Source: Melioribacteraceae bacterium (GTDB taxonomy: Bacteria; Bacteroidota; Ignavibacteria; Ignavibacteriales; Melioribacteraceae). From it: a stretch of DNA of 43,421 nt. Shown here piece after piece: positions 33,331 to 41,548 of the stretch; within the stretch, counting starts at the first letter, position 1; every line of letters starts with the position of its first letter. Location: NCBI GenBank assembly GCA_026983955.1, contig JALSTB010000125.1, positions 1 to 43,421 on the forward strand, written 5' to 3'. The notes under the pieces were generated by a model. The model was given only the letters and a program-made list of their open reading frames with translations, was not told the origin of the DNA and did no database searches. The position numbers were made by a program, and so were the translations under genes.

Positions 33331-35040
33331 ATGAAAGTCAAGAAAAATAAATTGTTGCTGCGTATTATTTTTTTGTTAGTAATACTTCTTATCCTTTTTA
33401 TTTTATTCAAAAATAAAATCGAATTGGCTTACAATTTGGCACGTGAAAACGATGCAAGCGTGGAGAACTTTACTCTATATTTAAAAAATGCGGACGCCTT
33501 GAAAAATTATTATATCGAAGAACAAAAAAATATAGATATTAAAAAATATAAGTTAAAAATAGATTTGTATCCTGATGAGAAACGCATATCCGGCAAAGCC
33601 GACATAAAACTGAAGTTAAAATCTACCGGGCAGATAATTCTGAATTTTTATGACAATTTGAAGATTGACAGCTTGTTGCTCAATGGCAAACAAAATGATT
33701 ACGAAAGGGATGAAAAACATATTTTTATTGAGACCGGAAATTTAAAACGGGACTCGGTAAGTTTAAGCATTCATTATTCCGGTACACCCGAAAAAATGGG
33801 TTTCGGTTCTTTTGTGTTCGGCGAATACAATGGTTCGCCGGTTGTTTATTCTTTAAGCGAACCGGTGTTTGCTTCAACATGGTTTCCGTGCAACGATCTT
33901 CCATCCGATAAAGCAACTGCGGAAATTTATATTACAAACGATTCCGGTTTCGTATCCATATCCAACGGTAAGTTAATGGGAATAGAAATAAACGGAAAAC
34001 GTAAGACTTACCACTGGCAAACCTTTTACCCGATTTCTACTTATTTAATTGCAATTTATTCTGCAAAGTACAAACATTTTACAGATTTATTTGTCACCCC
34101 GCAAAATGATTCGATGAAATTGGAGTATTTCGTTTTTCCTTCACATTTTGATGAAGCACAAAAAGATTTTGAAATAAACAAGGATGCTTTGAAAATATTT
34201 TCCGGGTTGTTCGGAACTTACCCGTTTATAAAAGAAAAATACGGAGTGGCCGAGTTTTTATGGCAATTGGGAGCAATAGAACATCAAACAATAACGGGAG
34301 TCGGTTCAAATTTTCTTACAGGCAGAAAGTTTTTTGACGATCTTTATATTCATGAATTGGCACATCAATGGTGGGGTGATGCGGTTACCGTAAAATCATG
34401 GAAAGATGTTTGGTTGAGCGAAGGTTTCGCATCTTATTCCGAGGCGCTCTTTTACGAAAAGAAATTCGGGAAGGATGCATTAATTTCAACGATGATGCAA
34501 AAATTCGGAAAATTCGAAAACAAGCGTTTGTATGATCCCGGCAAGAATTTATTCGATAAAGTGGTTTACGACAAAGGTGCGTGGGTTCTGCACATGCTGC
34601 GCAATGAAGTGGGTGACGATAAATTTTTTGAAATATTACGGAACTATTACCGCCTGTTTAAGTATAAAAATGCAACAACCGTTGATTTCCGGAATGTTTG
34701 CGAACAAGTTTCGGGTAAAAACCTGGATGATTTTTTCAATCAATGGGTTTTCAAAGGGAAGGGAATTCCCGTCATCCGTTATGAATTTTCAGCGGATTCT
34801 GTGAGCAGGGATTTTTTTGATGCAACCGTTAAACTGAAACAAGTCCAAAAAGGTTATGAAATTTATAAACTGCCCGTTGTTATTAGGTTCAGGGGAGTTG
34901 CCGGGGAACGCACGGATACAAGTATTGTTTTTTCCGAAAAATCCGGATTGGTGAAAATGAATCTTCATTTCAAACCGATGGATGTTATTTTTGATCCCGA
35001 AAACCAGCTCCTTGCAAAATTTGAAAAGGCGAGGGATTGA
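33331..35040 (+). CDS. Membrane-anchored M1-family zinc aminopeptidase
   Basis: A single N-terminal membrane segment (residues 9-27, LLRIIFLLVILLILFILF) anchors a 569-residue periplasmic M1 peptidase. The gluzincin motif HELAHQWWGD is at 341-350 with the third zinc ligand Glu364 in WLSEGFASY, exactly 19 residues after His345. The exopeptidase segment reads GAIEHQT at 314-320 instead of the textbook GAMEN, a variant seen in other Bacteroidota M1 proteins. It should remove N-terminal amino acids from peptides. The start MKVKKNK is preceded by an AT-rich 102-base divergent region shared with glgC. Downstream, LpxH begins about 94 bases later. Confidence 0.9.
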   Translation: MKVKKNKLLLRIIFLLVILLILFILFKNKIELAYNLARENDASVENFTLYLKNADALKNYYIEEQKNIDIKKYKLKIDLYPDEKRISGKADIKLKLKSTGQIILNFYDNLKIDSLLLNGKQNDYERDEKHIFIETGNLKRDSVSLSIHYSGTPEKMGFGSFVFGEYNGSPVVYSLSEPVFASTWFPCNDLPSDKATAEIYITNDSGFVSISNGKLMGIEINGKRKTYHWQTFYPISTYLIAIYSAKYKHFTDLFVTPQNDSMKLEYFVFPSHFDEAQKDFEINKDALKIFSGLFGTYPFIKEKYGVAEFLWQLGAIEHQTITGVGSNFLTGRKFFDDLYIHELAHQWWGDAVTVKSWKDVWLSEGFASYSEALFYEKKFGKDALISTMMQKFGKFENKRLYDPGKNLFDKVVYDKGAWVLHMLRNEVGDDKFFEILRNYYRLFKYKNATTVDFRNVCEQVSGKNLDDFFNQWVFKGKGIPVIRYEFSADSVSRDFFDATVKLKQVQKGYEIYKLPVVIRFRGVAGERTDTSIVFSEKSGLVKMNLHFKPMDVIFDPENQLLAKFEKARD

Positions 35041-35134
35041 AAATCATCATATAAATTGGAGAAACCGTTTAGTAAAAATATCGTTAAAAATTCTTAACTT
35101 TATAAGTTATTTTCTAATTAATATAAATAAAATA

Positions 35135-35860
35135 TTGAGCAAAACCGTTTTTTTTGTATCGGATTTACATCTTGGACTCGAATCGAAAGAAAAAGAAAGA
35201 GAAAAGGAAAACAGATTCGTCAAGTTTCTAAACTACGCAAAATCCAATTGCGATGAGCTTGTTATTGTAGGTGATTTATTCGATTACTGGTTCGAATACC
35301 GTAAAGTTATTCAAAAAGGGTATCATAAAACTTTTACCGCTTTGGAAAATTTAACCGGTGCCGGCATTCCCGTTCATTATATTATCGGGAACCACGATTT
35401 TATGCACCGGGATTTTTTTGAATCAGAGTTAGGTTTGAAAATTTATTACTCTACTTTTAAAACCGGTTATAACGGGAAAAAGTTTTTTATAGATCACGGT
35501 GATGATTTTGTGGCGAACGATTTGGGGTATAAAATTCTGAAAAAGATTTTGAGGAGCAAAATAGCGCAAGGATTGTACTCGTTAATTCATCCCGATTTAG
35601 GCATTTGGTTGGCAAGTTCAACAAGTAAAACAAGCCGTGAACATACTGGTTCTAAAAATTATAGCGAAGAAGACGGTCTTTTTTCCAAAGCGAAAGAAAT
35701 AATCGATAACGGTTTCGATTATGTTGTTTTCGGTCATACTCACCGAATTAAATACATAGCATATAAAAACGGTTTTTACATCAACTTGGGGGCTTGGTTG
35801 TTCGAACCGGTATACGGAAAATTTTCCGGTGAAGTATTCGAGATAATCAAATGGGAATAA
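35135..35860 (+). CDS. lpxH: UDP-2,3-diacylglucosamine diphosphatase, LpxH type
   Basis: LpxH releases UMP from UDP-2,3-diacylglucosamine to give lipid X in lipid A synthesis. Metal motifs are complete: FFVSDLHLG (6-14, Asp10, His12), VGDLFDYWFEY, IIGNHDFMHRD, FIDHGDDF and FGHTHR. The start is read as TTG at 35135, giving 241 residues, the family length. The frame is open back to 34982 inside the peptidase gene, but those residues are not conserved and the first LpxH strand begins right at the TTG. It is directly followed by PBP1A, one base after the stop. Confidence 0.85.
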   Translation: MSKTVFFVSDLHLGLESKEKEREKENRFVKFLNYAKSNCDELVIVGDLFDYWFEYRKVIQKGYHKTFTALENLTGAGIPVHYIIGNHDFMHRDFFESELGLKIYYSTFKTGYNGKKFFIDHGDDFVANDLGYKILKKILRSKIAQGLYSLIHPDLGIWLASSTSKTSREHTGSKNYSEEDGLFSKAKEIIDNGFDYVVFGHTHRIKYIAYKNGFYINLGAWLFEPVYGKFSGEVFEIIKWE

Positions 35861-35861
35861 T

Positions 35862-38171
35862 ATGCCTGCGGAAGGAAAAGAAAAGAAACAAAGCAAAAAA
35901 ATAAAACTAAATGGTAAAAAAATATTTTGGTCGGTTACCGGATTTTTTGTTATAGCTTTAATCATCGGCGGATATCTTTTTTACCAACACGTTGTAAGTG
36001 GATTACCGTCGCTCGAACAGTTGGAAAATCCGAAACAAAGCTTGGCTACAAATGTTTACAGTTCCGACGGAGTAAAAATCGGGCAGTTTTTCCGGCAGAA
36101 CAGAATTGAAGTTCACATCGACAGTCTGCCCCCTTATGTGATTCAAGCGCTTGTAGCAACCGAAGACCGGAAATTCTATGAGCACTGGGGTGTTGATATC
36201 GAAAGATTCATAAAAGCAATGCTAAAAAACGTTTTCCTTTTCAAACGTGAAGGCGCCAGTACCATCACCCAGCAATTGGCAAAAAATCTATACAAACTTA
36301 AAACTACACGGGAAACGTTGTTTGAAACGGTCGTCCGGAAAATACGGGAATGGATAACGGCGGTTCAAATTGAACAAACATATACGAAAAAAGAAATTTT
36401 GGAAATGTATTTCAATACGTCCTACTTTGGGAACCGGGCGTACGGAATTGAAATGGCATCTCAAATATATTTTAATAAATCAGCTAAAGAATTAACACTT
36501 CCCGAAGCCGCATTGTTCGTGGCATTATTGAAATCTTCGGTCTATTACAATCCGTTTAAACATTATGACAATGCCTTACGGCGTAGAAATCTTGTTATGT
36601 ATAATATGGTTGACGTTGGTTATTTAACCAAAGAAGAATATGATTCATTAAAAACTTTACCAATTAAACTAGAAAAAAATAAATTTGCCGGTGGCGTACA
36701 AAGCGTAATTGCTCCTCACTTTGTTGAATATATCAGAAGGCAACTCGACCGTATGTCCGATAAATACGGATTCGACTTATACGAAGACGGTTTGTCTATT
36801 ACCACAACTTTGGATACCAGAATGCAGCGTATTGCATCCCGGGTAGTGAAAGAACACCTTGACGAATTTCAAAAAGTATTCGATAAACATTGGAACTGGC
36901 GGAAACACCGCGATATTTTGAATGACTTGCTCGATAAAGCCATAAGAGCCAGAAAGGATTATAGAAAAGCAAAAGGTGAAAAGAAAAAGGAAATCTACGA
37001 AACGCTGAAAAAAAATGTGGCATTTGTCGATTCGGTTCAAAAAGCGGCGCAACAAATTGAAGTAGGTTTTGTCGTTTTGGATGTTCCGACGGGTGAAATC
37101 AAAGCTATGGTAGGCGGCAGGAATCAAGAATTCAGCTACGGATTGAACCATGTAACACAAATTAAAAGACAACCGGGGTCGTCGTTCAAACCGATTATTT
37201 ACACAGTTGCATTGGATAACGGTTTGTATCCCGCTTATCCCATTCTGAATCAAGAATTTGAATACGGTCCGGATAATTGGAATCCGAAAAACTTCGACAA
37301 ATCAACCGGGGGCTTTCTTACACTGAGGGATGCGTTGAAAAATTCCGTGAACCTGGTAAGCGCACGTTTAATAATTGAAGGATACGTCCCGCTTTGGCAA
37401 GTTGCAGATTACGCACGCCGTATGGGTATAACAACCAAATTAAATTTAGTGCCTTCTATTGCTTTGGGAACTTCGGAAGTAATTCCGCTCGATCTGGTAA
37501 GCGTTTACGCAACAATAGCCAATCACGGAATTTACAACAAACCGCTTTCCATTTTGCAGATAGAAGACAAGAACGGGATATTAATTGATAACTTTTTTTC
37601 ACAAACCAAAGAAGCGATTTCGGAAGAGACCGCATTTTTAATTACCGATATGCTCAGAACGGTAGTTGACGAAGGGACAGGAATCCGCACCCGCGTAATC
37701 CATCATTTTTACAGACCCGCAGCAGGAAAGACCGGAACCACACAAGACTACGGCGATGCATGGTTTATGGGCTTTACCCCTCAACTTGCCGCCGGTGTTT
37801 GGGTGGGCTTCGACGACAGAAGAATTACATTTACCGGTTCATACGGTCAAGGATCGAAAGCCGCTAATCCCATTTGGTCGAATTTTATGCGGGAGGTTTA
37901 CGATTCCTTGGCTCTGCCCGAAGAAGATTTTGAACTTCCGAAAAGCGGGAACATTGTGCGCGTTAAGTTTTGTAAAGAATCGATTTATGAATTGGGTGAT
38001 CCGAAATTATATTCGCCCGATTGCAAATCCGGTATTGTTGAAGATTATATCAACATAAAAGATATCCCTCGAACATTTAGCGCCGAAAGGGATACGGCTG
38101 TTAAAATTTTTACGAAATATTGGAAACCCGACAGCCTCTCGCACGAAGCGGAAGAAATAATTGATGAATAA
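35862..38171 (+). CDS. Class A penicillin-binding protein 1A
   Basis: This bifunctional peptidoglycan synthase has 769 residues: a lysine-rich cytosolic tail (1-22), one membrane helix (about 23-44), a GT51 glycosyltransferase domain (ATEDRKFYEHWGVD, GASTITQQLAKNLY and 'EILEMYFNTSYFG'), and a transpeptidase domain with the catalytic SSFK (Ser440-Lys443), SVN (in LKNSVNLVS) and KTGTT motifs. A Lys/Arg-rich helical insertion (about residues 345-390) lies between the two catalytic domains. It polymerises and cross-links glycan strands in the periplasm. It follows lpxH with one base between, and tRNA-Leu lies 47 bases downstream. mrcA/pbpF would be the usual names. Confidence 0.94.
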   Translation: MPAEGKEKKQSKKIKLNGKKIFWSVTGFFVIALIIGGYLFYQHVVSGLPSLEQLENPKQSLATNVYSSDGVKIGQFFRQNRIEVHIDSLPPYVIQALVATEDRKFYEHWGVDIERFIKAMLKNVFLFKREGASTITQQLAKNLYKLKTTRETLFETVVRKIREWITAVQIEQTYTKKEILEMYFNTSYFGNRAYGIEMASQIYFNKSAKELTLPEAALFVALLKSSVYYNPFKHYDNALRRRNLVMYNMVDVGYLTKEEYDSLKTLPIKLEKNKFAGGVQSVIAPHFVEYIRRQLDRMSDKYGFDLYEDGLSITTTLDTRMQRIASRVVKEHLDEFQKVFDKHWNWRKHRDILNDLLDKAIRARKDYRKAKGEKKKEIYETLKKNVAFVDSVQKAAQQIEVGFVVLDVPTGEIKAMVGGRNQEFSYGLNHVTQIKRQPGSSFKPIIYTVALDNGLYPAYPILNQEFEYGPDNWNPKNFDKSTGGFLTLRDALKNSVNLVSARLIIEGYVPLWQVADYARRMGITTKLNLVPSIALGTSEVIPLDLVSVYATIANHGIYNKPLSILQIEDKNGILIDNFFSQTKEAISEETAFLITDMLRTVVDEGTGIRTRVIHHFYRPAAGKTGTTQDYGDAWFMGFTPQLAAGVWVGFDDRRITFTGSYGQGSKAANPIWSNFMREVYDSLALPEEDFELPKSGNIVRVKFCKESIYELGDPKLYSPDCKSGIVEDYINIKDIPRTFSAERDTAVKIFTKYWKPDSLSHEAEEIIDE

Positions 38172-38174
38172 TAT

Positions 38175-38205
38175 TTTGTTAAATCTTTGGTTCTGCTTAA
38201 TTTTG
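38175..38205 (+). promoter_or_regulatory. Bacteroidota-type promoter for tRNA-Leu
   Basis: TTTG at 38175-38178, a 19-base spacer, then TAATTTTG at 38198-38205: both elements match the Bacteroidota -33/-7 consensus exactly. Transcription would begin near 38211, about eight bases before the tRNA. This is the best promoter in the window. Confidence 0.55.
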
Positions 38206-38218
38206 AATATATAATTTT

Positions 38219-38302
38219 GCCCGGATGGTGAAACTGGTAGACACGCTAGGTTCAGGGTCTAGTGGGAGTAATCCCGTGCAGGTTCGAGTCCTGTTCCGGG
38301 CA
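38219..38302 (+). tRNA. tRNA-Leu, anticodon CAG
   Basis: The acceptor stem GCCCGGA pairs with TCCGGGC and the discriminator base is A (38302). The anticodon stem CTAGG/TCTAG closes the loop TTCAGGG, giving anticodon CAG (reads CUG). A long variable arm (GTGGGAGTAATCCCGT) marks it as class II, as in tRNA-Leu. The T-arm GCAGGTTCGAGTCCTG is normal. The 3' CCA is not encoded (CAAC follows). Leu identity is set by anticodon plus class II shape. Confidence 0.96.
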
Positions 38303-38393
38303 CAACTTCACCGCCGGTTCGAGAGTAATTTTTAATATTTAACTTCCGTCTGAACCTCTTGATCCGGCTTTTTAATTTCACCGGTAAAACTGG

Positions 38394-39257
38394 ATGAATA
38401 ATTTCAATAAATCGAATGGACTGAGCGGTCAATACAAGCAAGCCCTGAATTATACCTCCGCTCACTACGAAAATTTTCCGGTTGCATCTTTTCTCATTCC
38501 CAAACATTTACGAAAACACGTTGCGGTAATTTATAAATTCGCACGTACCGCCGATGACATAGCCGACGAGGGGGATTTAACAGTTGAACAAAGGCTTGAA
38601 AAACTGGATGAATACGAAAATATGCTGAGGCAAACTCTTGCTTCTGTACCCGTGAACCCGTTTTGGGCGGCGTTGAAAAACACTGTAACTGAATTTAATT
38701 TAAGCTCGAAATATTTATTCGACTTGCTCTCGGCTTTCAAACAAGATGTAATTCAAAATAGATATTCTGATTTCGACGAATTATTGGATTATTGCTCGAG
38801 AAGCGCTAACCCCGTCGGGCGGTTGATACTCGAGCTTTGGCAAATCGAAAATGAAAAAGCAAAATATTATTCCGATAAAATTTGTACGGCGTTACAACTT
38901 ACGAACTTTTACCAAGATGTATCGGTCGATTTAAAAAAAGGACGAATTTACATTCCCTTGGATGAACTTAACCGTTTCGGTATTTCTGAAAATGACTTTT
39001 TCAAATCCGTGATAAATGATAAGTTTAAAAAATTAATGATTTATCAAATTGATAGAACCGAAAAATTATTTAACGAAGGAGAGGGAATATTCGATTATCT
39101 AAGCGGAATGTTGAAATATGAAATTGCGTGGACGGTTCTGGGTGGTAAAAAGATACTTTACAAGATAAAAAAAAATGATTATAATGTATTGAAAAAAAGA
39201 CCCGCATTGCACAAATTCGATTTTATCGGTTTATTCTTTAAGGCGTTTATAAAATGA
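38394..39257 (+). CDS. hpnC: Hydroxysqualene synthase
   Basis: This all-alpha prenyl-synthase-fold protein (287 residues) has the two aspartate-rich motifs: ARTADDIADEG and YQDVSVDLKKGRIYIP. In Zymomonas and other bacteria HpnC turns presqualene diphosphate into hydroxysqualene. The N-terminal wording HYENFPVASFLIPKHLRKHV is characteristic of HpnC rather than HpnD. It is the first of three overlapping genes (its stop overlaps the hpnD start as ATGA). The 91 bases between it and the tRNA hold no clear feature. ATG 38394 has no strong ribosome site. Confidence 0.93.
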   Translation: MNNFNKSNGLSGQYKQALNYTSAHYENFPVASFLIPKHLRKHVAVIYKFARTADDIADEGDLTVEQRLEKLDEYENMLRQTLASVPVNPFWAALKNTVTEFNLSSKYLFDLLSAFKQDVIQNRYSDFDELLDYCSRSANPVGRLILELWQIENEKAKYYSDKICTALQLTNFYQDVSVDLKKGRIYIPLDELNRFGISENDFFKSVINDKFKKLMIYQIDRTEKLFNEGEGIFDYLSGMLKYEIAWTVLGGKKILYKIKKNDYNVLKKRPALHKFDFIGLFFKAFIK

Positions 39258-40102
39258 GTGATTTGAAATCTTCAAAACAAATAGCAAAAGAAAGCCGGAG
39301 CAGTTTTTATTATGCTTTCAGCTTGTTGCCGCCCGAACAAAGGGAAGCGATGAATAATGTTTACGCATTTTGCCGTACCACCGATGATATAATCGATAAC
39401 AGTGACGAAGCCGATGAAGTTAAATATGAAAAGTTGCGAAAATGGAGAAAGGAACTCGAGAAATCCCTTGTTGGAAAATCCGATTATGCGATTCTTAACA
39501 AACTTTCGAATTCAATCAAGCAATTTAACATTCCCCTCGAACCGTTTTATGATTTAATTGCCGGAATGGAAATGGATTTGCAACAAAACAGATTTTTAAA
39601 TTTCGAAGATTTGCGAAAATACTGTTACCACGTTGCTTCAACGGTCGGCTTGATGTGTATTCCGATTTTCGGATATAAAAAAGAATCGACCAAAGATTAC
39701 GCAATATACTTGGGAATGGCGCTCCAGCTCACAAATATTTTACGGGATGTGAAAGTAGATGCGGACCGCGGCAGAATATATTTACCCAAAGAAGATTTGC
39801 AACGGTTTAATTACACCGAAGAAGATTTGTTTAATCATGTTTATAATGCAAATTTCGTTTCACTAATGCGGTTCGAAGCCAAACGCGCTGAAGAATTTTT
39901 CCGCATGGCCGATAATGCGCTCGATAAAACTGATAAACCCGCGTTGTTTCCCGCACGTGCAATGCAGCATATCTACTTTAAACTTCTGAAAAAATTGGAA
40001 GCACAGAATTTTAACGTTTTCGAAAAAGAAATCAAGGTTTCCAAATTCGACAAGGTTTTTATTGCATTGGGTGTTTGGCTTAAATATCGTTTAGTATATT
40101 AA
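39254..40102 (+). CDS. hpnD: Presqualene diphosphate synthase
   Basis: HpnD condenses two farnesyl diphosphates to presqualene diphosphate. The 282-residue protein begins ARESR-like (IAKESRSSFYYAFSLLP) and has both aspartate-rich sites, FCRTTDDIIDNSDE and LRDVKVDADRGRIYLP, and the phytoene/squalene-synthase segment YHVASTVGLMCIPIFG. It is paralogous to hpnC. The ATGA overlap upstream and the TAATG overlap downstream tie it to hpnC and hpnE, so the three proteins make squalene together. Confidence 0.93.
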   Translation: MSDLKSSKQIAKESRSSFYYAFSLLPPEQREAMNNVYAFCRTTDDIIDNSDEADEVKYEKLRKWRKELEKSLVGKSDYAILNKLSNSIKQFNIPLEPFYDLIAGMEMDLQQNRFLNFEDLRKYCYHVASTVGLMCIPIFGYKKESTKDYAIYLGMALQLTNILRDVKVDADRGRIYLPKEDLQRFNYTEEDLFNHVYNANFVSLMRFEAKRAEEFFRMADNALDKTDKPALFPARAMQHIYFKLLKKLEAQNFNVFEKEIKVSKFDKVFIALGVWLKYRLVY

Positions 40103-41391
40103 TGAGTAAAGTTTTAATTATCGGCGGTGGTTTTGCCGGACTTTCCGCAGCGGTTTTCCTCTCCAAAGCAAATCATCAAGTTACGGTATTGGAAGCTTCT
40201 CCCAAATTAGGTGGAAGGGCATATTCTTTTTTAATGCAATCCCAAAACGATTTTGTGGACAACGGTCAGCATATTTTGATGGGATGTTACCGCAACACAC
40301 TTAAATTTCTTTCCGAAATTGGAGCGATGGAAAATTTGTATTTCCAAAAATCGCTTTTGTTAAACTTGATTGAAAAACGCGGCAATACGCTGGTTCTTGG
40401 TGGCAATTCCCGCATTTATCCGTTTAATCTTATATCGGCACTTCTATCTTTTCCTTCATTTACTTTGAATGATAAATTTTCATTATTAAAGTTTTTCGTA
40501 AAACTACCGTTTATTTCAAAAAACGAATTAAAAAATTTAACTGTTGAAGATTGGCTGGTAAAATCAAGTCAAACCGCCAACTCGAGAAAATATTTTTGGG
40601 ATTTGCTGATCGTTGGTGCTTTAAATACGGATCCGCATAAAGCATCCGCCGCAGTTTTTCTCGAAATTTTACGTGAAATATTTTTCCATGGCAATTATGC
40701 GTCAACTTTAATTATTCCCGTAACCGATTTAAGTAATTTATATTGTTCTCCAACTGAAGAATACCTGGAAAAAAACGGTAATAAAATTTCGGTCGGGGAA
40801 AAAGTTATTGAATTCAAAGTTGAAGAAAACAAGGTAGTAAAAGTAGTAACCAATAGGAATGAATACACGGAGTTCGATTACGTTATAGCCGCAGTACCGT
40901 TGCATTCGTTGGTAAAAATAAAGAACAACGGTCTTGCAATTCCAACAGGTTTGAAACCAGGTCATTCTTCGATTTTGTCGGTACATCTATGGATTGAAAA
41001 TTTTTGCATTAAAAAGAAATTTTTCGGATTTATCGGTTCGGATTTTCATTGGGTGTTCAAAAACGGTAAACATTTTACGCTGGTTTCCAGCAATGCAAGT
41101 AAATTTATGCCAATGAGTAACGAAGAAATAATTAAAAAAACAGCGGAAGAATTAAAAATCTATTTTCCGGATTTCAATAAAGCCGATATAAAAAATTCTA
41201 TAGTAATTAAGGAAAAAAGAGCCACATTTATTCCATCGCCTTCTTTTGAAGAAAAACGGAAAAACATAAGGAGCGTTTATTCAAACTTGATTTTAGCCGG
41301 GGATTGGACCGATACCGGATTGCCTTCAACAATCGAATCGGCTGTTAAAAGCGGCTTAACGGCTGCAGAGATTGTTAATCGAAACTCTTAA
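40102..41391 (+). CDS. hpnE: Hydroxysqualene dehydroxylase (FAD-dependent)
   Basis: The 429-residue flavoprotein starts with a classic FAD Rossmann motif (VLIIGGGFAGLSAAVFLSKA, 4-23), followed by VLEASPKLGGRAYSF and VDNGQHILMGCY, the HpnE wording. The C-terminal FAD segment is ILAGDWTDTGLPSTIESAVK. It reduces hydroxysqualene to squalene. No squalene-hopene cyclase gene is within the window, so the downstream product (hopanoid or other) is unknown. Its stop at 41389-41391 is followed by a 157-base gap. Confidence 0.92.
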   Translation: MSKVLIIGGGFAGLSAAVFLSKANHQVTVLEASPKLGGRAYSFLMQSQNDFVDNGQHILMGCYRNTLKFLSEIGAMENLYFQKSLLLNLIEKRGNTLVLGGNSRIYPFNLISALLSFPSFTLNDKFSLLKFFVKLPFISKNELKNLTVEDWLVKSSQTANSRKYFWDLLIVGALNTDPHKASAAVFLEILREIFFHGNYASTLIIPVTDLSNLYCSPTEEYLEKNGNKISVGEKVIEFKVEENKVVKVVTNRNEYTEFDYVIAAVPLHSLVKIKNNGLAIPTGLKPGHSSILSVHLWIENFCIKKKFFGFIGSDFHWVFKNGKHFTLVSSNASKFMPMSNEEIIKKTAEELKIYFPDFNKADIKNSIVIKEKRATFIPSPSFEEKRKNIRSVYSNLILAGDWTDTGLPSTIESAVKSGLTAAEIVNRNS

Positions 41392-41489
41392 ACCCGTGAA
41401 TTTGGTAAAAAATATTTTAGGTTGTCAAATTTTCACTATGATAAAATAAGACAAAATAGTATATTTAGGTCATAAAGCTCTTTTTATAG

Positions 41490-41495
41490 TATAAT
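41490..41495 (+). promoter_or_regulatory. Possible -10 element for citrate synthase
   Basis: TATAAT at 41490-41495 lies 54 bases before the coding start; no good -35 is seen at the right spacing. The 41392-41548 gap otherwise shows only AT-rich sequence and the strong ribosome-binding site AGGAGG at 41538-41543. Confidence 0.3.
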
Positions 41496-41548
41496 TATCT
41501 CGGCTCAAGGTTTAATTAGTAATTCAGATACAATAATAGGAGGTTGCC

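Noticed and set aside
34982-35134. Upstream in-frame extension of lpxH
   Set aside because: Overlaps the M1 peptidase end and has no LpxH homology; the first conserved strand begins at TTG 35135.
36777-37253. 158-residue antisense frame inside PBP1A
   Set aside because: Fully inside a well-supported gene, low-complexity His/Phe/Arg composition, no ribosome site.
38259-38507. Minus-strand frame of 82 residues across tRNA-Leu ending in a GTGLEPARDYSH-like tail
   Set aside because: The GTGLEPAR wording is the well-known artefact of translating the antisense strand of a tRNA-Leu/T-arm; it overlaps the tRNA and hpnC start.
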